A model generated the notes under the pieces. The model made no database searches. It was given only the letters and a program-made list of their open reading frames with translations, and had not been told where the DNA came from. This document shows, one piece after another, positions 21,401 through 29,823 of a stretch of 64,000 nt of DNA. Made by a program: the position numbers and the translations under genes. Numbering within the stretch: the stretch's first letter is position 1; each line of letters begins with the position of its first letter. Location: assembly GCF_017874595.1 (NCBI RefSeq), contig NZ_JAGILA010000006.1, positions 248,001-312,000 of the forward strand, written 5' to 3'. The stretch is from Sinorhizobium kostiense. Lineage in GTDB: Bacteria; Pseudomonadota; Alphaproteobacteria; Rhizobiales; Rhizobiaceae.

Positions 21401-23214
21401 CGACGGCTGAGTTCCATGTCGTGCAGCACGACGTGGCACGGTTCCTCCGCATGGACGCGCACGCCGATATCGTACGTCTGCTCGCTGATGACGCGGAAAC
21501 CGAGGTTTTCGAGCAGCGGCACGCGCCGAGAGAGCGAGACCGGATCGTTCGCGTGGAAAATCTTCAGTTCGAGTGCATCCGGCCTTTCGTCGTGGCGGTG
21601 GTAGAAGGAGATGCGGATCGGATCGTCGCTCTTGCAAGCCGCGATGTGGCCGAGATCGGCATAGGCTTCTGCGGGGGTGAAGGCTGCCTGATAGGCTTCG
21701 CCGGCAGAGAGTTCGATGCCGTCGTTGCGGGCGAGCAGGTTGAAGCGGTCGGTCCAGCGGGTGACGATGGTGCGAACCGCTTCCTCGAGCTTGGCCTGCG
21801 GGACGCGCGGCGTCTTGCCGCCCGACCGGCCGATGATGAAGTGCACGCGTGCCAGCCCCCCTTCCGGGAAGGCGGGATAGTAGGCGGAAACCCGGCCGTC
21901 ATAGACGGTCTTCAGATAGTCGCCGATCTTTTCGCGAACGCTGGAATCATATTGTTCGCGCGGCACGAAGACGATAACCGAGACGAAACGGTCGAATTGG
22001 TCGATGCGTGGCAGAACCCGCACGCGCGGCCGGTCGCCGAGCTCGTTGATCTGTTCGCAGAAGGCCGCGAGAAGCCCGATATCGATCTGGAAAAGATCGT
22101 CGCGCGGATAGGACTCCAGCGTGTTTGCCAGCATCTTGCCCGAGTGACTCTGCGGGTCGTAGCCGAAATGGTCGATGATCTTCTCGATCTTGTGCCGAAG
22201 AAGCGGAATCTCTGCCGCCTGTCGGGTGTAGGCAGTCGAGGTGAAGAGGCCGACGATGCGCAACTCGCCGACGACATTGCCGGAGGAGTCGAAGCGCTTC
22301 ACGCCGATATAGTCCATGTAGGCGCGGCGATGCACGACTGATTTCACATTGGCCTTGGTAACGATCAGGAAATCGGGCCCTTCGAGAAAGGCGAGGATCT
22401 CCGGCGTCGTGAACACGGCATCCTTGCCGAGCCTGAGAACCCGCACCTCCGGATTGGAGAGAATACCAAGCCCCCTGCCCTTGCCGCGCTCGACCGTCGC
22501 CTCCTCGCCCTTGCCGGAGTAGGTGTATTCCCGCATTCCGAGAAAGGTGAAATTGTTGTCCCTTAGCCAGCGAAGGAAAGCGAGCGCCTCGTCGCGATCG
22601 CTCTTCTTGCGCGAAGCGTTGTAGTCCTCGAGCTCACGCATTACCTGGTCGAGTAGCGCCGTCATAGCAGGCCAGTCGTGCACGGCCTGGTGGACCTGCT
22701 CCAGGACATCGGTTATGCGCTTGCTCAGTGAGCGCGCCTCCAGCGGCGTCAGCTTGCCCAGGTGAATTTGGATATGGCTGACGCGGTGGGCCGGATCGCT
22801 TTCCTCGTCCGGATCGTAGAGCTTCACCGCATGACCGGGCTGCATCACGAGGATGGGATGGATCGCCAGATGGATGTCCCGATGGGTACTCGTCACCTCG
22901 CCCATGACCGAGTCGTAGAGGAACGGCATGTTGCGCTCGGTGATCGCTATGATCGAGACGTCGGTTCCGCCCGGCGCCACCCCTGGCACCGTTTCTACCG
23001 AAACCTGCGGCTTGCCGCCGTCCCAACGGGCCAGTTCCGCGCGCGCGTGCGCCGCGGTCAGCGCCAGCATATCCGGCGAATAAAGATCGAGATCGTCGTT
23101 GCTCGCGCCCCCGAAGAGGATCTCCGGCGGCAAGGTGTCGACCCCGATCTTGCTCACCGCCGCCCGGGCCGCATCGATGTGCCGATCCCGCTTCGGGTTG
23201 TATTTCACGCCCAT
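18427..23214 (-). CDS. NAD-specific glutamate dehydrogenase, 180-kDa type
   Basis: A 1,595-residue enzyme of the large L-GDH-180 class, which oxidatively deaminates glutamate with NAD to 2-oxoglutarate and ammonium. Order: a long N-terminal ACT-like regulatory region (about 1-700), the catalytic core, and a C-terminal helical region. The dehydrogenase core is visible in [30 protein letters not shown] and in [10 protein letters not shown] with its catalytic lysine. Length matches the family (about 1,600). The class usually acts in glutamate catabolism rather than ammonium assimilation. It is divergent from the pyridoxal kinase gene across a region with an inverted repeat. Confidence 0.95.
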   Translation of the reverse strand: [1595 protein letters not shown]

Positions 23215-23276
23215 GAACTCGTTCCCCCAATCATGATGGCCGAACCTATCAGAACCATGGCCAATGGCGACCGTTT

Positions 23277-23349
23277 TTTAGATGGATTTGGGCGAAATCG
23301 AGCCTGTTTTCGTCGAAATCGACGCGGAATCGACCTAAATCCATTTAAA
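23277..23349. repeat. imperfect inverted repeat in the glutamate dehydrogenase/pyridoxal kinase divergent region
   Basis: TTTAGATGGATTTGGGCG on the left and CGACCTAAATCCATTTAAA on the right are near complements separated by about 36 bases. The stretch is more AT-rich than its surroundings. It lies between two divergent starts, so it could be a regulatory palindrome or a degenerate repeat element. Confidence 0.45.
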
Positions 23350-23512
23350 TCGGGAGAGATTTTGCAAAGATTTCTCAAAAAACGACGAAAACGAATGAAA
23401 ACGTCGGAACATTCGGAAGGGCGCGTTCGATGGCTATCGGCGGGTGGCTCGACAGTCGGGCGGAAAACCGCATAGGCTCTTCTTCGTTCCGCCAGAATCA
23501 AGGGATCGTCCG

Positions 23513-24394
23513 ATGTCCGACAGTGCAGCCGAGCCCGGTGCCGTTATCGTCGTCTCCAGCCATGTGGTTCGTGGCACGGTGGGCAATCGGGCAGTGGTCT
23601 TCGCGCTTGAGACGCTCGGGCACCGTGTCTGGGCGCTGCCGACCGTTATCCTGCCTTGGCATCCCGGTCATGGCCGCTCGACGCGTTTGACGCTGCCGGA
23701 ACCGGAGTTCCAATCTATCATCGACGATCTCGTCAACGCCCGCTGGATCGGCGAAGTGCGCGCCGTCCTCTCCGGCTATCTCGGTTCGCCCGGGCAGGCT
23801 GAGGGCGTCGCCAGGCTGGTGAGCGCGCTCAGGCGCCGCAATCCCGATCTCTTCTATGCCTGCGATCCGGTCATCGGTGACGCCAGCGGTCTTTACGTGC
23901 CGACCGAGATTGCAGAGGCCATTCGCGACCGGTTGCTGCCGCTTGCGACCCTGGCGACGCCGAATCGGTTCGAACTCTCCTGGCTGGCTGGCGCCGAGCT
24001 CGAGTCGAATGCGGCAATCCTCGATGCGGCAGTCGATCTGGGGCCTCCGCGCGTGCTCGTATCTTCGGCGGTGCCGATGATGAGCGGCGGAACCGGCAAC
24101 CTCTATCTCTCCGGACGCCATGCGCTGCTTGCCGAACATCGGCTGGTCGAAGATAACCCGAATGGTTCGGGCGACCTGTTGTCAGCGGTGTTTCTCGCGC
24201 GGCTGCTGCAGGGCCTTTCCGAGGAGCGCGCGCTGCAAATGGCCACCGCCAGCGTTTTCGAAGTCATAGCGCGCACGGCCAAGCGCGGCGCCGATGAACT
24301 GACGCTCGAACAGGACGCCTCGAGCCTGGCAGCGCCAATGGCGATGGTACAGATGCGTCGGCTCATACATCCAAGCCAAATGCGACGGAAATAG
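23513..24394 (+). CDS. pdxY: pyridoxal kinase
   Basis: A 293-residue ribokinase-like enzyme that phosphorylates pyridoxal to pyridoxal 5'-phosphate. Family segments are SSHVVRGTVGNRAVVFALE, YACDPVIGD and the catalytic region DNPNGSGDLLSAVFLARL, where the GSGD aspartate acts as base. I chose the ATG giving MSDSAAEPG; the frame continues 23 codons upstream through lower-quality sequence. It is a single gene, divergent from the glutamate dehydrogenase. PdxY versus PdxK cannot be separated with full certainty, but the GNRAVVFALE opening favours PdxY. Confidence 0.9.
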   Translation: MSDSAAEPGAVIVVSSHVVRGTVGNRAVVFALETLGHRVWALPTVILPWHPGHGRSTRLTLPEPEFQSIIDDLVNARWIGEVRAVLSGYLGSPGQAEGVARLVSALRRRNPDLFYACDPVIGDASGLYVPTEIAEAIRDRLLPLATLATPNRFELSWLAGAELESNAAILDAAVDLGPPRVLVSSAVPMMSGGTGNLYLSGRHALLAEHRLVEDNPNGSGDLLSAVFLARLLQGLSEERALQMATASVFEVIARTAKRGADELTLEQDASSLAAPMAMVQMRRLIHPSQMRRK

Positions 24395-24535
24395 GCGGCC
24401 CGGCTACAAAAGAAATCGCTCATAAGGGCTATTTTCCCTTTTCGGCGCGCGGGGCTCGCTGTAACAGTTCGAGGCTCCTTGGTGCCCACGCCATAGAGCG
24501 GCAATTGATGCAATGTGGATCACACGGGGTAACTG

Positions 24536-25183
24536 ATGGAGAAGCAGAGCTTTCCGGAACATCTCCTGGCGGGCTACCGCAATTTCATGAGCGGTCGCTT
24601 CAGCGAACAGCAGCAACGCTACCGGACGCTCGCCGAGAGCGGGCAAAAACCGACGACGATGGTGATCGCCTGTTGCGACTCACGCGCGGCGCCGGAGACG
24701 ATCTTCGACAGCGGCCCGGGGGAGTTGTTCGTCGTCCGCAACGTTGCCAATCTGATGCCGCCTTACGAGCCGGACGGCCACTATCACTCGACATCGGCCG
24801 CGCTCGAGTTTGCGGTCCAGTCCCTGCGCGTCAGCGATATCGTGGTGATGGGCCACGGCCGCTGCGGCGGCATCAAGGCGGCACTGGACCCCGACGCGGA
24901 GCCTCTCTCCCCCGGCGATTTCATCGGCCGCTGGATGAACCTGTTGAAACCCGCTGCCGAGCAGATCCAGAACACCGATTACATGACCCAGTCGGAACGC
25001 CAGCGGGCGCTCGAGCGCGTGTCGATCCGCAACTCGGTCGCCAATCTCAAGACCTTTCCGTGCGTGCAGATTCTCGAGGCCAAGGGCAAGCTGCGTCTTC
25101 ACGGCGCCTGGTTCGATATCTCGACCGGCGAGCTTTGGGTAATGGACGCCAAGACCGGCGATTTTGCGCGGCCGGGAATGTGA
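24536..25183 (+). CDS. beta-class carbonic anhydrase
   Basis: A 215-residue zinc enzyme that interconverts CO2 and bicarbonate in the cytoplasm. Zinc ligands are visible: Cys46 and Asp48 in CCDSR, His107 and Cys110 in GHGRCGG. Arg50 completes the Asp-Arg dyad. Length and the SAALEFAVQSL segment are typical. It is monocistronic. After the stop there is a short stretch resembling the right half of the htpX-rsmB repeat. Confidence 0.94.
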   Translation: MEKQSFPEHLLAGYRNFMSGRFSEQQQRYRTLAESGQKPTTMVIACCDSRAAPETIFDSGPGELFVVRNVANLMPPYEPDGHYHSTSAALEFAVQSLRVSDIVVMGHGRCGGIKAALDPDAEPLSPGDFIGRWMNLLKPAAEQIQNTDYMTQSERQRALERVSIRNSVANLKTFPCVQILEAKGKLRLHGAWFDISTGELWVMDAKTGDFARPGM

Positions 25184-25302
25184 AGTGCACCAGCTCAACG
25201 AAAGGGCGCGACGTCGCCTCTGCCCTGACGAAAACCTGCTCCGGCAGAATGTTTCCATTTAACCCGGAAAGGCTCTAATAAGCTCCGGAGATGATTCCCT
25301 GA

Positions 25303-26124
25303 TCAATCGCCGTCGATTTCGGCGCCGATGATGGCGATCGCCTGCTGGTAGACGCTGGCAGCGTTCCAGCCCTGAATGGCAGCGAAGTTGGGCTGCCCGG
25401 GCTGATAGCCTGCACCCGGCTGCCAACCATGACCGCGCAGGAAGTTCGCGGTGGACGCCAGCGCATCGGTCTTGGAGCGTACCATGTCGATATGGCCGTC
25501 GCCGTCGCCGTCGACCCCGTATTTCAGCACGTTCAGCGGCAGGAATTGCGTCTGGCCGATCTCGCCGTGGGCGGCGCCGCGGGCGCCCGGGTTAAGGTCA
25601 CCGCGGCCGACAAGCTGCAATGCGGCATAGAGCTGTTCGGTAAAGTAGTCGGAGCGGCGGCAATCATAGGCAAGGGTGGCGACGGCCGAGAGCGTGTGCT
25701 CCTTGCCCATGAACGAGCCAAAACCCGTTTCCATGCCCCAAATGGCAACGAGCGGGCCGGCCGGGACACCGTAGCGGCTCTCGATCGAAGCGAACAGCTT
25801 GGCGTGCTGCGCGCGCATCTTCCTGCCGCGCGAGATGATCGCTTGACCGCCGCGCTTCTGCATGAACTGGTCGAGCGAGAGCTTGAAGCTCTTCTGGCCG
25901 CGGTCGGCGCGGATCGTGGCCCTGTTGTAGGACACGCCGGCAAGTGCCTGATCGACCACCGACGGGCTGATGCCGTTGGACGAAGCCTCGCGCTTGAACC
26001 CTTCGACCCAGGCCGAAAAGCCGCGGCCGTCATTGCCGCATTGCGCCGCGGAGGCGGCCGCCGGAAGAACGATCGTCGAAATGAGGGCCGCGAGCCCCAA
26101 TGCTGTGCTCTTCACCCTGTGCAT
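25303..26124 (-). CDS. lytic murein transglycosylase, MltB-like
   Basis: A 273-residue exported protein with an SLT_2 domain. The signal peptide (MHRVKSTALGLAALISTIVLPAA) ends near ASAAQ. The catalytic glutamate lies in IWGMETGFGSFMG, and the family segment GEIGQTQFLPLNVLKYGVDGDGDG is present. It would cleave peptidoglycan glycan strands in the periplasm with formation of 1,6-anhydromuramic ends. No lipobox is seen, so it is probably soluble. I chose the third ATG because GGGG lies 8 bases before it. It is on the same strand as asd but about 175 bases away. Confidence 0.88.
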   Translation of the reverse strand: MHRVKSTALGLAALISTIVLPAAASAAQCGNDGRGFSAWVEGFKREASSNGISPSVVDQALAGVSYNRATIRADRGQKSFKLSLDQFMQKRGGQAIISRGRKMRAQHAKLFASIESRYGVPAGPLVAIWGMETGFGSFMGKEHTLSAVATLAYDCRRSDYFTEQLYAALQLVGRGDLNPGARGAAHGEIGQTQFLPLNVLKYGVDGDGDGHIDMVRSKTDALASTANFLRGHGWQPGAGYQPGQPNFAAIQGWNAASVYQQAIAIIGAEIDGD

Positions 26125-26300
26125 GGAATACCCCATCATTGCCCGTATCTGTTGCCTTCAAGAACCGGACCGTCACCGTCCGGCGGTGCTGCCACGTCGC
26201 GCGGCGCTGTGGTGCGCCTGATAATACGAACGTCGCTCCTGGAAAGCCCCGCAAGTCATGGCAGCCATGCAGGGCTTCTCTCTTCCATCGATGTCGTTTT

Positions 26301-27335
26301 TTAGGCGGCCTGCTTGCGCGGCTTGATCAGGCCGCGATTGATCAGGAGCTCGGCGATCTGAACGGCATTGAGCGCCGCACCCTTGCGCAGGTTGTCAGAG
26401 ACGACCCACATGTTCAGTCCGTTCTCGACCGTTGCGTCCTCGCGGATGCGCGAGATGTAGGTCGCGTCTTCGCCGGCGCATTCGTAAGGCGTCACATAGC
26501 CGCCGTTTTCGCGCTTGTCGACAACAAGGCAACCCGGCGCCTCGCGCAGGATTTCACGCGCCTCGTCGGCGGTGATCTCGTTTTCGAATTCGATGTTGAC
26601 CGATTCCGAATGACCGATGAAGACCGGGACGCGCACGGCCGTGCAGGTCACCTTGATCTTCGGGTCAAGCATCTTCTTGGTTTCGGCAAGCACCTTCCAC
26701 TCTTCCTTGGTGTAGCCGTCTTCCATGAAGACGTCGATGTGCGGAATGACGTTGAAGGCGATGCGCTTGGTGAACTTCTTGCTCTCGATCGGGTCGGCGA
26801 CGAAGACCGCGCGGGTCTGGTTGAAGAGCTCGTCCATGCCGTCCTTGCCGGCGCCCGAGACCGATTGGTAGGTGGAAACGACGACGCGCTTGATCGTCGC
26901 GCGATCGTGCAGCGGCTTCAGCGCCACGACGAGCTGCGCGGTCGAGCAATTCGGGTTGGCAATGATATTCTTCTTGGAAAAGCCGGAGATCGCGTCCGGG
27001 TTGACTTCCGGCACGATCAGCGGCACGTCGGCGTCGTAGCGCCAGGCCGAGGAGTTGTCGATGACGACGCAGCCCTGCTGGCCGATCTTCGGCGAATATT
27101 TCAGCGACACCGCGCCGCCGGCCGACATCAGGCAGATGTCTGTATCGGAGAAGTCATAGGTTTCGAGATTGGAGACCTTCAGCGTCTTGTCGCCATAGGA
27201 AACCTCGGTGCCGACGGAGCGCGAGGAGGCGAGCGCCACAACCTCGTCCGCAGGAAATCCACGTTCGGAAAGGATGTTCAGCATCTCCCGGCCGACATTG
27301 CCGGTGGCGCCTGCGACTGCAATCTTGAAACCCAT
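26301..27335 (-). CDS. asd: aspartate-semialdehyde dehydrogenase
   Basis: A 344-residue enzyme reducing aspartyl phosphate to aspartate semialdehyde with NADPH, the branch point to lysine/diaminopimelate, threonine and methionine. The nucleotide loop reads VAGATGNVGREML, and the active-site cysteine lies in NPNCSTAQ. Length is normal. The start MGFKIAVAGATG is the family's usual one. It is monocistronic and essential in most bacteria. A tiny open frame and a repeat-like stretch lie upstream. Confidence 0.96.
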   Translation of the reverse strand: MGFKIAVAGATGNVGREMLNILSERGFPADEVVALASSRSVGTEVSYGDKTLKVSNLETYDFSDTDICLMSAGGAVSLKYSPKIGQQGCVVIDNSSAWRYDADVPLIVPEVNPDAISGFSKKNIIANPNCSTAQLVVALKPLHDRATIKRVVVSTYQSVSGAGKDGMDELFNQTRAVFVADPIESKKFTKRIAFNVIPHIDVFMEDGYTKEEWKVLAETKKMLDPKIKVTCTAVRVPVFIGHSESVNIEFENEITADEAREILREAPGCLVVDKRENGGYVTPYECAGEDATYISRIREDATVENGLNMWVVSDNLRKGAALNAVQIAELLINRGLIKPRKQAA

Positions 27336-27361
27336 GATTCTAAGCTCTCTTTCTGTCTCTC

Positions 27362-27446
27362 CTCGTCTGGTGGAGGGGGAGCCGCGGGGAACGCCCGCGA
27401 AGCTCCTTTCCCCGGCCTTACCGGGGAGAGAGCGGAGGGCCAGGGA
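27362..27446. repeat. degenerate RIME-like repeat upstream of asd
   Basis: The core TTTCCCCGGCCTTACCGGGGAGA forms a hairpin and is flanked by CTGGTGGAGG and GGAGGGCCAGGG, resembling the GC-rich palindromes elsewhere in the window but less regular. It lies in the 5' region of asd. Confidence 0.45.
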
Positions 27447-27448
27447 CG

Positions 27449-27565
27449 TCAGACGGTTTTCGTCGTCGTTTTGGCCGTTGTTTTGCTGGCGAGCGAGAAA
27501 AGGCGAGCCTCACCGACAGGGGCCGGCAGGATCGGCTGGGCGATGGACGCAAGAGTCGGTCGCAT
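27449..27565 (-). CDS. possible 38-residue hypothetical protein
   Basis: The frame starts ATG (MRPTLASIAQPIL), five bases after GAGGAAA, and ends in a threonine/lysine-rich tail (KTTAKTTTKTV). It is on the same strand as asd, about 110 bases upstream. Nothing in it is recognised. It may be a small protein, a leader, or chance; composition at the C-terminus is low-complexity. Confidence 0.3.
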   Translation of the reverse strand: MRPTLASIAQPILPAPVGEARLFSLASKTTAKTTTKTV

Positions 27566-27834
27566 GGCGGTTTCCTCGTTCGCCGCTGCTCATACCGGCT
27601 TTTCGGCAGGAGTCAAGCCGCTGACGCCGGGCCGCCTCAATCTTCTCTGTACGCGGCCGACGCGCCGCCATCGCAGCCTTAGACGAAAGTCATAGAACGA
27701 AAGCATCCCTGCCTTGGCGGGCGCTTTTCTGACATCTTTTCATCAGGCGCACCCTATCCGGAGACTTAAGGGAGGAAACCGGGTCGACGAAGGACGGGCG
27801 CGCAACATGCGATTTTGAAGTGGAGGATATCAGT

Positions 27835-29721
27835 ATGGCGAATATCGCAACGGCGGACGGCGCGAGAGCCGGTCCCATGACCGCAGAGGAGAAGAAGGTC
27901 ATCTTCGCCTCCTCGCTCGGCACAGTCTTCGAGTGGTACGATTTCTATCTTTACGGTTCGCTTGCCCTTTATATCGGCGCGACCTTCTTCAGCCAGTATC
28001 CGCCGACGACCCAGGCGATCTTCGCGCTGCTCGCCTTTGCCGCGGGCTTCCTGGTTCGCCCTTTCGGTGCGCTCGTTTTCGGCCGTCTCGGCGACCTCGT
28101 CGGCCGCAAATATACCTTCCTCGTCACCATCCTGATCATGGGTCTCTCGACCTTCCTCGTCGGCGTGTTGCCAGGCTCCGCTTCGATCGGCATCGCGGCA
28201 CCGATCATCCTGATCATCCTGCGCCTGCTTCAGGGCCTTGCGCTCGGCGGCGAATATGGCGGTGCCGCGACCTATGTCGCGGAACATGCACCGCATGGCC
28301 GGCGTGGTTACTTCACGTCCTGGATACAGACAACGGCAACGCTTGGCCTGTTCCTGTCGCTGATCGTCATTCTGTTCGTCCAGTACCTGGTCGGCAAAGA
28401 AGCCTTCGCCGCCTGGGGATGGCGCATCCCCTTCCTGCTCTCCTGCGTACTGCTCGGCGTTTCCGTCTGGATCCGGCTGAAGATGAACGAATCGCCCGCG
28501 TTCAAGCGGATGAAGGAGGAAGGCAAGGGTTCGAAGGCGCCGCTGAAGGAGGCCTTTGGCGAGTGGCGGAACGCTAAAATCGCCATTCTTGCACTCTTCG
28601 GCGCCGTCGTCGGCCAGGCCGTCGTCTGGTATTCCGGTCAGTTCTATGCGCTCTTCTTCCTGACGGGCGTCTTGAAGGTGGATGCGCAATCGGCCAACCT
28701 GATGGTCGCCGCTTCGCTCCTGCTCGGCACCGGCTTCTTCGTCTTCTTCGGCTGGCTGTCGGACAAGATCGGTCGCAAGCCGATCATCATGGCCGGCCTG
28801 CTGCTCGCCATGCTCACCTATTTCCCGCTGTTCAAGGCTATGACCTGGGCAGGCAATCCGGCTCTTGCCGAAGCGCAGCAGAATGTCCGTGCCACGGTAA
28901 CGGCTGCTCCGGGCGACTGCAATTTCCAGTTCAACCCGACGGGCGTGCAGAAGTTCACCACCTCCTGCGACATCGCCACCGCCTTCCTGACCAAGAACTC
29001 CGTTCCCTACGACGTCGTGACCACGGCGGCCGCGGGAACGCCGGCGACAGTCAATGTAGGCGATACGACGATCACCAGCTACGACGCGGTTGCCGCTGGC
29101 GACAAGGCCAAGGCCAGCGAGGCGGCATTCGGCAAGCAGGTCAACATGGCGCTTCAGGCTTCGGGCTATCCCCTGGTGCGGGGTGCGGCCAAGGTGCCGG
29201 AAACGAAGCTCGACGCCTTCGTCGCGGCGAATCCGGAACTGGCACTTGACGCGGCTGCCATCCGCTCCGGCGACAAGACCATGATGCCGGCGGACAAGCT
29301 GCTCGCCGACAAGCTGCTGACCGAGCAGGAACTCGGCGGCGCAAGCGAAATGGCGGTCTACTCGATCGAAAAAGCCGGCGCCTTCACGATGGTTTCGGAC
29401 CCCGCCCGCGTCGACTGGGTAACGATCATCGCCATCCTGACCGTTCTCGTGATCTATGTGACGATGGTCTACGGCCCGATCGCTGCGCTCCTCGTCGAGC
29501 TCTTCCCGACCCGCATCCGCTACACTGGCATGTCGCTGCCCTACCACATCGGCAACGGCTGGTTCGGCGGTCTGCTGCCGGCAACGGCCTTCGCGATGAG
29601 CGCGGCCAAGGGCGATATCTACTACGGCCTGTGGTACCCGATCGTCTTCGCCGGCATCACCCTGGTCATCGGCTTGCTTTTCCTGCCGGAAACCAAGGAC
29701 CGCGATATCAGCGCCGATTGA
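27835..29721 (+). CDS. MFS transporter, MHS-type, with a large inserted domain
   Basis: A 628-residue inner-membrane transporter of the metabolite:H+ symporter group. The opening SSLGTVFEWYDFYLYGSLAL and the loop GRLGDLVGRKYTF are typical, and a second MFS loop is seen in SDKIGRKP. Family members are usually 420-450 residues; here about 185 residues (about 340-525) are inserted after the eighth hydrophobic segment. The insert is polar and Ala-rich, has two cysteines (GDCNF and TSCDI), and probably lies in the periplasm. I chose the ATG after GGAGGATATCAGT; a GTG five codons earlier is less likely. It is followed by an intrinsic terminator. Substrate unknown; organic acids or betaines are common in this group. 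Confidence 0.88.
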   Translation: MANIATADGARAGPMTAEEKKVIFASSLGTVFEWYDFYLYGSLALYIGATFFSQYPPTTQAIFALLAFAAGFLVRPFGALVFGRLGDLVGRKYTFLVTILIMGLSTFLVGVLPGSASIGIAAPIILIILRLLQGLALGGEYGGAATYVAEHAPHGRRGYFTSWIQTTATLGLFLSLIVILFVQYLVGKEAFAAWGWRIPFLLSCVLLGVSVWIRLKMNESPAFKRMKEEGKGSKAPLKEAFGEWRNAKIAILALFGAVVGQAVVWYSGQFYALFFLTGVLKVDAQSANLMVAASLLLGTGFFVFFGWLSDKIGRKPIIMAGLLLAMLTYFPLFKAMTWAGNPALAEAQQNVRATVTAAPGDCNFQFNPTGVQKFTTSCDIATAFLTKNSVPYDVVTTAAAGTPATVNVGDTTITSYDAVAAGDKAKASEAAFGKQVNMALQASGYPLVRGAAKVPETKLDAFVAANPELALDAAAIRSGDKTMMPADKLLADKLLTEQELGGASEMAVYSIEKAGAFTMVSDPARVDWVTIIAILTVLVIYVTMVYGPIAALLVELFPTRIRYTGMSLPYHIGNGWFGGLLPATAFAMSAAKGDIYYGLWYPIVFAGITLVIGLLFLPETKDRDISAD

Positions 29722-29794
29722 TAAACTCCGGGAGCGGGCGCGGAAAACTGTCTATGGCGTCCGCTCCAAGATTTCCAAGTGACCTCTCCCGACT

Positions 29795-29823
29795 CCGGCG
29801 CGGCTTTCCGCGCCGGCTTTTTC
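29795..29823 (+). terminator. intrinsic terminator after the MHS transporter gene
   Basis: An 8-bp GC stem (CCGGCGCG with CGCGCCGG) and a 6-base loop are followed closely by a T-run. It sits between convergent genes and overlaps the last codon of the opposing PAP2 gene. Confidence 0.85.

Noticed and set aside
27766-29547. A 593-codon frame on the minus strand opposite the MHS transporter
   Set aside because: Charged, repetitive composition typical of the antisense of a membrane protein; the transporter is clearly the real gene.
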